Shown: piece by piece, positions 33,724 through 46,353 of the stretch
Position numbering within the stretch: the first letter of the stretch is position 1
How the letters are laid out: each line of letters begins with the position of its first letter
Origin: Delphinus delphis
Lineage: Eukaryota > Chordata > Mammalia > Artiodactyla > Delphinidae
Length of the DNA stretch: 64,000 nucleotides
Direction: 5' to 3'
Assembly: GCF_949987515.2 (NCBI RefSeq)
Contig: NW_027192672.1
Location: 248,001 to 312,000 of the forward strand
The notes under the pieces: model-generated
The model's database searches: none
What the model was told of the DNA's origin: nothing
Seen by the model: the letters and a program-made list of their open reading frames with translations, nothing else
Translations under genes and position numbers: made by a program

Positions 33724-35299
33724 CTCGCTATTCCTGTTCATCTTCCGCAGAAATTGCAAACTGGGCCAAACAGGAGGTTAAAGGGACTGACTCTCCAAGT
33801 CAGGAGAGTGTTAGTAAAGCGTCTGGAATATTGCACCCGAGTACCAGGGTACGAAAACTGAGACATATTTGAACATGTCTCCCGATCACATGGTTGATCA
33901 TACTCTAGGTTCCACATGCATGTTTTAGCTGAAGGAAGAATACCTTAAACCTGGGTAGTTGAAACCCTTGGAATGGGTACCATGCAATATGACTTCAAAG
34001 GGTCTTCATTTGCTCACCGAACCTCTCCAATCCTATCACTGCTGCGTTTATGCCCCTGTACACATGCTTGATTCTCTTTCGGAGACATAGCAATCCATAG
34101 GTTTTAAGATACTTACTAGTCAGGTACATTCTTAGGCGTTTAATATGCGGTGTTGAGTCCATTTCGTTGAGCAAGGAGTAGCTCTTGTCTATTCCATATT
34201 TGGCTTAAGGAACTTTATCTGTGCTCATTTCAATCTCTGGTTTTATGCAGCACCCCAACTCACCTTTCCCCTTAAGCAAGCATAAGTTGGTTTTCTAAAT
34301 TTGAGACCCTGTTCTGTTTTGGAATGCAGTTCCTGTGTAGCCAAGTTTACATTCCGTGTATTAGTGATATCTTATGATGTTTCTTTTTCTGTGTGACTTA
34401 TTTCAGTTAGAATCATCGTACCTGAATCCACTCACTGTGCTTCTAAGGGCCTGATGACATAGATTTCATTGCTGAGTGATATTGCTTTGTAAGTAAATAC
34501 CACAACTTCTTTATCCATTTTTCACTTTCTGCGATGTTGAACTTGTACTGTAAACGAGGTTCTTGTAAACAGAGCCGTTCCAAACTTTGGGGTGGCTGTG
34601 TCTTTTTGATTTTAATTTCCCTAAGCTATAGGACCATAAGTGGAAGTGCCCTAGGCTCTGTTGCTTTGTTTTTTAGATGTTTCAGGAAACACCATACACT
34701 TCTCCCAAGTGTCTGTTGGCAATTTACATCCCGCCCATCAGCATAACAAGGCTCCCAGTTCTCAATGGCCTGTTGCCTTTCTGGATTTTACACTTTTTTC
34801 AGATGGCCCTTTTGACCGGGGGGAAGTGAGACTTCATTGTAGTGCAGATTTCCTTTGCAAGCTTGCTTGGTTGGCCAAAAAGTGCGTATGCGTTTTTTCC
34901 TGAATATATTCAGGAAAAAACGCATACGCCCTTTTTGGCCAAGTGCATCATTGTGGACGTTCTGCCTCTTTTCCTATGCTTTCAATGCAATTCCAGTCTA
35001 CCTCCTGAAATCGGTTTCCTGCAATTCTGCCCCGCTTTCAAGTCCTCTTGGCAGCCTTACTTCAGTCTATTTTTGGACGATAGCTGTCATTTATAACTCT
35101 GCAGGTTTGTGAATTACAGTGCCCCTGAGCTCCTTTCTTCAACTCGCTTTCTTGTGACCTGGCCGCAACACCGCAAGATGGCTTCAGGCCCTAATCTGGT
35201 TCCGGCACGGCACGCTGAGCCTTTGGTTATTTCCCCTTCCTGGTGGGAAATGAGAGTTAAATTTGCCCGTCCAGACACCTCCAGCTAGTCTCATTGGTT
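33724..35299 (+). repeat. Satellite unit R13 (variant B, 1576 bp)
   Basis: Two 2-bp deletions: GGCCTGTTGCC at ~34767 and CTAGTCTCATTGG at ~35285. Other markers: AAGTCAGGAGAG, GGAATATTGC, CACTGTGCTTC. Copied as R17 and R25; R31 shares the first deletion only. Confidence 0.93.
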
Positions 35300-36878
35300 C
35301 TCGCTATTCCTGTTCATCTTCCGCAGAAATTGCAAACTGGGCCAAACAGGAGGTTAAAGGCGCTGACTCTCCAAGTGGGGAGAGTGTTAGTAAAGCGTCT
35401 GGAATGTTGCACCCGAGTACCAGGGGAGGAAAACTGAGACATATTTGAACACGTCTCCCGTTCACATGGTTGATCATACTTGGGTTCCACATGCATGTTT
35501 TAGCTGAAGGAAGAATACCTTAAACCTGGGTATTTGAAACCCGTGTAATGGGTACCATGCAATATGACTTCAAAGGGTCTTCATTTGCTCACCGAACCTC
35601 TCCAATCCTATCACTGCTGCGTTTATGGCCCTGTACACATGCTTGATTCTCTTTCGGAGACATAGCAATCCATAGGTTTTAAGATACTTACTAGTCAGGT
35701 ACATTCTTAGGCGTTTAATATGCGGTGTTGAGTCCATTTCGTTGAGCAAGGAGTAGCTCTTGTCTATTCCATATTTGGCTTAAGGAACTTTATCTGTGCT
35801 CATTTCAATCTCTGGTTTTATGCAGCACCCCAACTCACCTTTCCCCTTAAGCAAGCATAAGTTGGTTTTCTAAATTTGAGACCCTGTTCTGTTCTGTAAT
35901 TCAGTTCCTGTGTAGCCAAGTTTACATTCCGTGTATTACTGATATCTTATGATGTTTCTTTTTCTGTGTGACTTATTTCAGTTACAATCATCATACCTGA
36001 ATCCACTGATTGTGCTGCTAAGGGCCTGATGACATAGATTTCATTGCTGAGTGATATTGCTTTGTAAGTGAATACCACAACTTCTTTATCCATTTTTCAC
36101 TTTCTGCGATGTTGAACTTGTACTGTAAACGAGGTTCTTGTAAACAGAACCATTCCAAACTTTGGGGTGGCTGTGTCTTTTTGATTTTAATTTCCCTAAG
36201 CTATAGGACCATAAGTGGAAGTGCCCTAGGCTCTGTTGCTTTGTTTCTTAGATGTTTCAGGAAACACCATACACTTCTCCCAAGTGTCGGTTGGCAATTT
36301 ACATCCCGCCCATCAGCATAACAAGGCTCCCAGTTCTCAATGGCCTGTCCTGCCTTTCTGGATTTTACACTTTTTTCAGATGGCCCTTTTGACCGGGGGA
36401 AAGTGAGACTTCATTGTAGTGCAGATTTCCTTTGCAAGCTTGCTTGGTTGGCCAAAAAGTGCGTATGCGTTTTTTCCTGAATATATTCAGGAAAAAACGC
36501 ATACGCCCTTCTTGGCCAAGTGCATCATTGTGGACGTTCTGCCTCTTTTCCTATGCTTTCAATGCAATTCCAGTCTACCTCCTGAAATCGGTTTCCTGCA
36601 ATTCTGTCCCGCTTTCAAGTCCTCTTGGCAGCCTTACTTCAGTCTATTTTTGGACGATAGCTGTCATTTATAACTCTGCAGGTTTGTGAATTACAGTGCC
36701 CCTGAGCTCCTTTCTTCAACTCGCTTTCTTGTGACCTGGCCGCAACACCGCAAGATGGCTTCAGGCCCTAATCTGGTTCCGGCCCGGCATGCTGAGCCTT
36801 TGGTTAATTCCTCTTCCTGGTGGGAAATGAGAGTTAAATTTGCCCGTCCAGACACCTCCAGCTAGTCTCTCATTGGTT
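35300..36878 (+). repeat. Satellite unit R14 (variant C, 1579 bp)
   Basis: 1-bp deletion (CATACTTGGG, ~35474). Markers: CCACTGATTG, CAGAACCATTCC, GCCCTTCTTGG. Copied as R18 and R26. Its last ~90 bp are of R11 type, marking a crossover at ~36790-36831. Confidence 0.92.
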
Positions 36879-38458
36879 CTCGCTATTCCTGTTCATCTTC
36901 CGCAGAAATTGCAAACTGGGCCAAACAGGACGTTAAAGGGACTGACTCTCCAAGTGGGGAGAGTGTTAGTAAAGCGTCTGGAATGTTGCACCCGAGTACC
37001 AGGGTACGAAAACTGAGACATATTTGAACACGTCTCCCGATCACATGGTTGATCATAATCTAGGTTCCACATGCATGTTTTAGCTGAAGGAAGAATACCT
37101 TAAACCTGGGTAGTTGAAACCCGTGGAATGGGTACCATGCAATATGACTACAAAGGGTCTTCATTTGCTCACCGAACCTCTCCAATCCTATCACTGCTGC
37201 GTTTATGCCCCTGTACACATGCTTGATTCTCTTTCGGAGACATAGCAATCCATAGGTTTTAAGATACTTACTAGTCAGGTACATTCTTAGGCGTTTAATA
37301 TGTGGTGTTGAGTCCATTTCGTTGAGCAAGGAGTAGCTCTTGTCTATTCCATATTTGGCTTAAGGAACTTTATCTGTGCTCATTTCAATCTCTGGTTTTA
37401 TGCAGCACCCCAACTCACCTTTCCCCTTAAGCAAGCATAAGTTGGTTTTCTAAATTTGAGACCCTGTTCTGTTCTGTAATTCAGTTCCTGTGTAGCCAAG
37501 TTTACATTCTGTGTATTACTGATATCTTATGATGTTTCTTTTTCTGTGTGACTTATTTCAGTTACAATCATCATACCTGAATCCACTCATTGTGCTGCTA
37601 AGGGCCTGATGACATAGATTTCATTGCTAAGTGATATTGCTTTGTAAGTGAATACCACAGCTTCTTTATCCATTTTTCACTTTCTGCGATGTTGAACTTG
37701 TACTGTAAACGAGGTTCTTGTAAACAGAGCCGTTCCAAACTTTGGGGTGGCTGTGTCTTTTTGATTTTAATTTCCCTAAGCTATAGGACCATAAGTGGAA
37801 GTGCCCTAGGCTCTGTTGCTTTGTTTTTTAGATGTTTCAGGAAACACCATACACTTCTCCCAAGTGTCTGTTGGCAATTTACATCCCGCCCATCAGCATA
37901 ACAAGGCTCCCAGTTCTCAATGGCCTGTCCTGCCTTTCTGGATTTTACACTTTTTTCAGATGGCCCTTTTGACCGGGGGAAAGTGAGACTTCATTGTAGT
38001 GCAGATTTCCTTTGCAAGCTTGCTTGGTTGGCCAAAAAGTGCGTATGCGTTTTTTCCTGAATATATTCAGGAAAAAACGCATACGCCCTTTTTGGCCAAG
38101 TGCATCATTGTGGACGTTCTGCCTCTTTTCCTATGCTTTCAATGCAATTCCAGTCTACCTCCTGAAATCGGTTTCCTGCAATTCTGTCCCGCTTTCAAGT
38201 CCTCTTGGCAGCCTTACTTCAGTCTATTTTTGGACGATAGCTGTCATTTATAACTCTGCAGGTTTGTGAATTACAGTGCCCCTGAGCTCCTTTCTTCAAC
38301 TCGCTTTCTTGTGACCTGGCCGCAACACCGCAGGATGGCTTCAGGCCCTAATCTGGTTCCGGCCCGGCATGCTGAGCCTTTGGTTAATTCCTCTTCCTGG
38401 TGGGAAATGAGAGGTAAATTTGCCTGTTCAGACACCTCCAGCTAGTCTCTCATTGGTT
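36879..38458 (+). repeat. Satellite unit R15 (copy of R12)
   Basis: 1580 bp with all A markers including CAGGACG and CCACAGCTTC. It lies 4,735 bp from R12. Confidence 0.92.
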
Positions 38459-40038
38459 CTCGCTATTCCTGTTCATCTTCCGCAGAAATTGCAAACTGGG
38501 CCAAACAGGAGGTTAAAGGGACTGACTCTCCAAGTCAGGAGAGTGTTAGTAAAGCGTCTGGAATATTGCACCCGAGTACCAGGGTACGAAAACTGAGACA
38601 TATTTGAACATGTCTCCCGATCACATGGTTGATCATACTCTAGGTTCCACATGCATGTTTTAGCTGAAGGAAGAATACCTTAAACCTGGGTAGTTGAAAC
38701 CCGTGGAATGGGTACCATGCAATATGACTACAAAGGGTCTTCATTTGCTCACCGAACCTCTCCAATCCTATCACTGCTGCGTTTATGCCCCTGTACACAT
38801 GCTTGATTCTCTTTCGGAGACATAGCAATCCATAGGTTTTAAGATACTTACTAGTCAGGTACATTCTTAGGCGTTTAATATGTGGTGTTGAGTCCATTTC
38901 GTTGAGCAAGGAGTAGCTCTTGTCTATTCCATATTTGGCTTAAGGAACTTTATCTGTGCTCATTTCAATCTCTGGTTTTATGCAGCACCCCAACTCACCT
39001 TTCCCCTTAAGCAAGCATAAGTTGGTTTTCTAAATTTGAGACCCTGTTCTGTTCTGTAATTCAGTTCCTGTGTAGCCAAGTTTACATTCTGTGTATTACT
39101 GATATCTTATGATGTTTCTTTTTCTGTGTGACTTATTTCAGTTACAATCATCATACCTGAATCCACTCATTGTGCTGCTAAGGGCCTGATGACATAGATT
39201 TCATTGCTAAGTGATATTGCTTTGTAAGTGAATACCACAGCTTCTTTATCCATTTTTCACTTTCTGCGATGTTGAACTTGTACTGTAAACGAGGTTCTTG
39301 TAAACAGAGCCGTTCCAAACTTTGGGGTGGCTGTGTCTTTTTGATTTTAATTTCCCTAAGCTATAGGACCATAAGTGGAAGTGCCCTAGGCTCTGTTGCT
39401 TTGTTTTTTAGATGTTTCAGGAAACACCATACACTTCTCCCAAGTGTCTGTTGGCAATTTACATCCCGCCCATCAGCATAACAAGGCTCCCAGTTCTCAA
39501 TGGCCTGTCCTGCCTTTCTGGATTTTACACTTTTTTCAGATGGCCCTTTTGACCGGGGGAAAGTGAGACTTCATTGTAGTGCAGATTTCCTTTGCAAGCT
39601 TGCTTGGTTGGCCAAAAAGTGCGTATGCGTTTTTTCCTGAATATATTCAGGAAAAAACGCATACGCCCTTTTTGGCCAAGTGCATCATTGTGGACGTTCT
39701 GCCTCTTTTCCTATGCTTTCAATGCAATTCCAGTCTACCTCCTGAAATCGGTTTCCTGCAATTCTGTCCCGCTTTCAAGTCCTCTTGGCAGCCTTACTTC
39801 AGTCTATTTTTGGACGATAGCTGTCATTTATAACTCTGCAGGTTTGTTAATTACAGTGCCCCTGAGCTCCTTTCTTCAACTCGCTTTCTTGTGACCTGGC
39901 CGCAACACCGCAGGATGGCTTCAGGCCCTAATCTGGTTCCGGCCCGGCATGCTGAGCCTTTGGTTAATTCCTCTTCCTGGTGGGAAATGAGAGGTAAATT
40001 TGCCTGTTCAGACACCTCCAGCTAGTCTCTCATTGGTT
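38459..40038 (+). repeat. Satellite unit R16 (hybrid of variants B and A)
   Basis: 1580 bp. The head is variant B (AAGTCAGGAG, ATATTGC, ACATGTC, TACTCTAGG up to 38641). From 38702 it is variant A (CCGTGG, GACTACAAAG, CCACAGCTTC). The switch lies within ~60 bp. Confidence 0.92.
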
Positions 40039-41614
40039 CTCGCTATTCCTGTTCATCTTCCGCAGAAATTGCAAACTGGGCCAAACAGGAGGTTAAAGGG
40101 ACTGACTCTCCAAGTCAGGAGAGTGTTAGTAAAGCGTCTGGAATATTGCACCCGAGTACCAGGGTACGAAAACTGAGACATATTTGAACATGTCTCCCGA
40201 TCACATGGTTGATCATACTCTAGGTTCCACATGCATGTTTTAGCTGAAGGAAGAATACCTTAAACCTGGGTAGTTGAAACCCTTGGAATGGGTACCATGC
40301 AATATGACTTCAAAGGGTCTTCATTTGCTCACCGAACCTCTCCAATCCTATCACTGCTGCGTTTATGCCCCTGTACACATGCTTGATTCTCTTTCGGAGA
40401 CATAGCAATCCATAGGTTTTAAGATACTTACTAGTCAGGTACATTCTTAGGCGTTTAATATGCGGTGTTGAGTCCATTTCGTTGAGCAAGGAGTAGCTCT
40501 TGTCTATTCCATATTTGGCTTAAGGAACTTTATCTGTGCTCATTTCAATCTCTGGTTTTATGCAGCACCCCAACTCACCTTTCCCCTTAAGCAAGCATAA
40601 GTTGGTTTTCTAAATTTGAGACCCTGTTCTGTTTTGGAATGCAGTTCCTGTGTAGCCAAGTTTACATTCCGTGTATTAGTGATATCTTATGATGTTTCTT
40701 TTTCTGTGTGACTTATTTCAGTTAGAATCATCGTACCTGAATCCACTCACTGTGCTTCTAAGGGCCTGATGACATAGATTTCATTGCTGAGTGATATTGC
40801 TTTGTAAGTAAATACCACAACTTCTTTATCCATTTTTCACTTTCTGCGATGTTGAACTTGTACTGTAAACGAGGTTCTTGTAAACAGAGCCGTTCCAAAC
40901 TTTGGGGTGGCTGTGTCTTTTTGATTTTAATTTCCCTAAGCTATAGGACCATAAGTGGAAGTGCCCTAGGCTCTGTTGCTTTGTTTTTTAGATGTTTCAG
41001 GAAACACCATACACTTCTCCCAAGTGTCTGTTGGCAATTTACATCCCGCCCATCAGCATAACAAGGCTCCCAGTTCTCAATGGCCTGTTGCCTTTCTGGA
41101 TTTTACACTTTTTTCAGATGGCCCTTTTGACCGGGGGGAAGTGAGACTTCATTGTAGTGCAGATTTCCTTTGCAAGCTTGCTTGGTTGGCCAAAAAGTGC
41201 GTATGCGTTTTTTCCTGAATATATTCAGGAAAAAACGCATACGCCCTTTTTGGCCAAGTGCATCATTGTGGACGTTCTGCCTCTTTTCCTATGCTTTCAA
41301 TGCAATTCCAGTCTACCTCCTGAAATCGGTTTCCTGCAATTCTGCCCCGCTTTCAAGTCCTCTTGGCAGCCTTACTTCAGTCTATTTTTGGACGATAGCT
41401 GTCATTTATAACTCTGCAGGTTTGTGAATTACAGTGCCCCTGAGCTCCTTTCTTCAACTCGCTTTCTTGTGACCTGGCCGCAACACCGCAAGATGGCTTC
41501 AGGCCCTAATCTGGTTCCGGCACGGCACGCTGAGCCTTTGGTTATTTCCCCTTCCTGGTGGGAAATGAGAGTTAAATTTGCCCGTCCAGACACCTCCAGC
41601 TAGTCTCATTGGTT
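40039..41614 (+). repeat. Satellite unit R17 (copy of R13, 1576 bp)
   Basis: Both 2-bp deletions of variant B (at ~41082 and ~41600), 6,315 bp from R13. Confidence 0.93.
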
Positions 41615-43193
41615 CTCGCTATTCCTGTTCATCTTCCGCAGAAATTGCAAACTGGGCCAAACAGGAGGTTAAAGGCGCTGACTCTCCAAGTGGGGAGAGT
41701 GTTAGTAAAGCGTCTGGAATGTTGCACCCGAGTACCAGGGGAGGAAAACTGAGACATATTTGAACACGTCTCCCGTTCACATGGTTGATCATACTTGGGT
41801 TCCACATGCATGTTTTAGCTGAAGGAAGAATACCTTAAACCTGGGTATTTGAAACCCGTGTAATGGGTACCATGCAATATGACTTCAAAGGGTCTTCATT
41901 TGCTCACCGAACCTCTCCAATCCTATCACTGCTGCGTTTATGGCCCTGTACACATGCTTGATTCTCTTTCGGAGACATAGCAATCCATAGGTTTTAAGAT
42001 ACTTACTAGTCAGGTACATTCTTAGGCGTTTAATATGCGGTGTTGAGTCCATTTCGTTGAGCAAGGAGTAGCTCTTGTCTATTCCATATTTGGCTTAAGG
42101 AACTTTATCTGTGCTCATTTCAATCTCTGGTTTTATGCAGCACCCCAACTCACCTTTCCCCTTAAGCAAGCATAAGTTGGTTTTCTAAATTTGAGACCCT
42201 GTTCTGTTCTGTAATTCAGTTCCTGTGTAGCCAAGTTTACATTCCGTGTATTACTGATATCTTATGATGTTTCTTTTTCTGTGTGACTTATTTCAGTTAC
42301 AATCATCATACCTGAATCCACTGATTGTGCTGCTAAGGGCCTGATGACATAGATTTCATTGCTGAGTGATATTGCTTTGTAAGTGAATACCACAACTTCT
42401 TTATCCATTTTTCACTTTCTGCGATGTTGAACTTGTACTGTAAACGAGGTTCTTGTAAACAGAACCATTCCAAACTTTGGGGTGGCTGTGTCTTTTTGAT
42501 TTTAATTTCCCTAAGCTATAGGACCATAAGTGGAAGTGCCCTAGGCTCTGTTGCTTTGTTTCTTAGATGTTTCAGGAAACACCATACACTTCTCCCAAGT
42601 GTCTGTTGGCAATTTACATCCCGCCCATCAGCATAACAAGGCTCCCAGTTCTCAATGGCCTGTCCTGCCTTTCTGGATTTTACACTTTTTTCAGATGGCC
42701 CTTTTGACCGGGGGAAAGTGAGACTTCATTGTAGTGCAGATTTCCTTTGCAAGCTTGCTTGGTTGGCCAAAAAGTGCGTATGCGTTTTTTCCTGAATATA
42801 TTCAGGAAAAAACGCATACGCCCTTCTTGGCCAAGTGCATCATTGTGGACGTTCTGCCTCTTTTCCTATGCTTTCAATGCAATTCCAGTCTACCTCCTGA
42901 AATCGGTTTCCTGCAATTCTGTCCCGCTTTCAAGTCCTCTTGGCAGCCTTACTTCAGTCTATTTTTGGACGATAGCTGTCATTTATAACTCTGCAGGTTT
43001 GTGAATTACAGTGCCCCTGAGCTCCTTTCTTCAACTCGCTTTCTTGTGACCTGGCCGCAACACCGCAAGATGGCTTCAGGCCCTAATCTGGTTCCGGCCC
43101 GGCATGCTGAGCCTTTGGTTAATTCCTCTTCCTGGTGGGAAATGAGAGGTAAATTTGCCCGTTCAGACACCTCCAGCTAGTCTCTCATTGGTT
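41615..43193 (+). repeat. Satellite unit R18 (copy of R14, 1579 bp)
   Basis: All C markers. Unlike R14, its tail keeps GAGAGGTAAATTTGCCCGTTC, as in R26. Confidence 0.92.
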
Positions 43194-44773
43194 CTCGCTA
43201 TTCCTGTTCATCTTCCGCAGAAATTGCAAACTGGGCCAAACAGGAGGTTAAAGGGACTGACTCTCCAAGTCGGGAGAGTGTTAGTAAAGCGTCTGGAATA
43301 TTGCACCCGAGTACCAGGGTACGAAAACTGAGACATATTTGAACATGTCTCCCGATCACATGGTTGATCATACTCTAGGTTCCACATGCATGTTTTAGCT
43401 GAAGGAAGAATACCTTAAACCTGGGTAGTTGAAACCCTTTGAATGGGTACCATGCAATATGACTTCAAAGGGTCTTCATTTGCTCACCGAACCTCTCCAA
43501 TCCTATCACTGCTGCGTTTATGCCCCTGTACACATGCTTGATTCTCTTTTGGAGACATAGCAATCCATAGGTTTTAAGATACTTACTAGTCAGGTACATT
43601 CTTAGGCGTTTAATATGCGGTGTTGAGTCCATTTTGTTGAGCAAGGAGTAGCTCTTGTCTATTCCATATTTGGCTTAAGGAACTTTATCTGTGCTCATTT
43701 CAATCTCTGGTTTTATGCAGCACCCCAACTCACCTTTCCCCTTAAGCAAGCATAAGTTGGTTTTCTAAATTTGAGACCCTGTTCTGTTCTGTAATTCAGT
43801 TCCTGTGTAGCCAAGTTTACATTCCGTGTATTACTGATATCTTATGATGTTTCTTTTTCTGTGTGACTTATTTCAGTTTGAATCATCATACCTGAATCCA
43901 CTCATTGTGCTGCTAAGGGCCTGATGACACAGATTTCATTGCTGAGTGATATTGCTTTGTAAGTAAATACCACAACTTCTTTATCCATTTTTCACTTTCT
44001 GCGATGTTGAACTTGTACTGTAAACAAGGTTCTTGTAAACAGAGCCGTTCCAAACTTTGGGGTGGCTGTGTCTTTTTGATTTTAAATTCCCTAAGCTATA
44101 GGACCATAAATGGAAGTGCCCTAGGCTCTGTTGCTTTGTTTTTTAGATGTTTCAGGAAACACCATACACTTCTCCCGAGTGGTTGTTGGCAATTTACATC
44201 CCGCCCATCAGCATAACAAGACTCCCAGTTCTCCATGGCCTGTCCTGCCTTTCTGGATTTTACACTTTTTTCAGATGGCCCTTTTGACCAGGGGGAAGTG
44301 AGACTTCATTGTAGTGCAGATTTCCTTTGCAAGCTTGCTTGGTTGGACAAAAAGGGCGTATGCGTTTTTTCCTGAATATATTCAGGAAAAAACGCATACG
44401 CCCTTTTTGGCCAAGTGCATCATTGTGGACGTTCTGCCTCTTTTCCTATGCTTTCAAAGCAATTCCAGTCTACCTCCTGAAATCGGTTTCCTGCAATTCT
44501 GCCCCGCTTTCAAGTCCTCTTGGCAGCCTTACTTCAGTCTATTTGTGGACGATAGCTGTCATTTATAACTCTGCAGGTTTGTGAATTACAGTGCCCCTGA
44601 ACTCCTTTCTTCAACTCGCTTTCTTGTGAGCTGGCCGCAACACCGCAGGATGGCTTCAGGCCCTAATCTGGTTCCGGCACGGCACGCTGAGCCTTTGGTT
44701 AATTCCTCTTCCTGGTGGGAAATGAGAGTTAAATTTGCCCGTCCAGACACCTCCAGCTAGTCTCTCATTGGTT
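43194..44773 (+). repeat. Satellite unit R19
   Basis: 1580 bp. The head (ACCCTTTGAATGGG) matches R27, and the body from ~43550 matches R7. A private C-to-A change (GGTTGGACAAAAAG) breaks the palindrome's outer arm. Confidence 0.92.
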
Positions 44774-46353
44774 CTCGCTATTCCTGTTCATCTTCCGCAG
44801 AAATTGCAAACTGGGCCAAACAGGAGGTTAAAGGGACTGACTCTCCAAGTGGGGAGAGTGTTAGTAAAGCGTCTGGAATGTTGCACCCGAGTACCAGGGT
44901 ACGAAAACTGAGACATATTTGAACACGTCTCCCGATCACATGGTTGATCATAATCTAGGTTCCACATGCATGTTTTAGCTGAAGGAAGAATACCTTAAAC
45001 CTGGGTAGTTGAAACCCGTGGAATGGGTACCATGCAATATGACTTCAAAGGGTCTTCATTTGCTCACCGAACCTCTCCAATCCTATCACTGCTGCGTTTA
45101 TGCCCCTGTACACATGCTTGATTCTCTTTTGGAGACATAGCAATCCATAGGTTTTAAGATACTTACTAGTCAGGTACATTCTTAGGCGTTTAATATGTGG
45201 TGTTGAGTCCATTTCGTTGAGCAAGGAGTAGCTCTTGTCTATTCCATATTTGGCTTAAGGAACTTTATCTGTGCTCATTTCAATCTCTGGTTTTATGCAG
45301 CACCCCAACTCACCTTTCCCCTTAAGCAAGCATAAGTTGGTTTTCTAAATTTGAGACCCTGTTCTGTTCTGTAATTCAGTTCCTGTGTAGCCAAGTTTAC
45401 ATTCCGTGTATTACTGATATCTTATGATGTTTCTTTTTCTGTGTGACTTATTTCAGTTACAATCATCATACCTGAATCCACTCATTGTGCTGCTAAGGGC
45501 CTGATGACATAGATTTCATTGCTGAGTGATATTGCTTTGTAAGTGAATACCACAACTTCTTTATCCATTTTTTACTTTCTGCGATGTTGAACTTGTAGTG
45601 TAAACGAGGTTCTTGTAAACAGAGCCATTCCAAACTTTGGGGTGGCTGTGTCTTTTTGATTTTAATTTCCCTAAGCTATAGGACCATAAGTGGAAGTGCC
45701 CTAGGCTCTGTTGCTTTGTTTCTTAGATGTTTCAGGAAATACCATACACTTCTCCCAAGTGTCTGTTGGCAATTTACATCCCGCCCATCAGCATAACAAG
45801 GCTCGCAGTTCTCAGTGGCCTGTCCTGCCTTTGTGGATTTTACACTTTTTTCAGATGGCCCTTTTGACCGGGGGAAAGTGAGACTTCATTGTAGTGCAGA
45901 TTTCCTTTGCAAGCTTGCTTGGTTGGCCAAAAAGTGCGTATGCGTTTTTTCCTGAATATATTCAGGAAAAAACGCATACGCCCTTTTTGGCCAAGTGCAT
46001 CATTGTGGACGTTCTGCCTCTTTTCCTATGCTTTCAATGCAATTCCAGTCTACCTCCTGAAATCGGTTTCCTGCAATTCTGCCCCGCTTTCAAGTCCTCT
46101 TGGCAGCCTTACTTCAGTCTATTTTTGGACGATAGCTGTCATTTATAACTCTGCAGGTTTGTGAATTACAGTGCCCCTGAGCTCCTTGCTTCAACTCGCT
46201 TTCTTGTGAGCTGGCCGCAACACCGCAGGATGGCTTCAGGCCCTAATCTGGTTCCGGCCCGGCACGCTGAGCCTTTGTTTATTTCCTCTTCCTGGTGGGA
46301 AATGAGAGTTAAATTTGCCCGTCCAGACACCTCCAGCTAGCCTCTCATTGGTT
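44774..46353 (+). repeat. Satellite unit R20 (partner of R8)
   Basis: 1580 bp. It carries the R8 markers and a private ACTTGTAGTG change that creates a stop in the recurring 70-codon frame. Confidence 0.92.
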
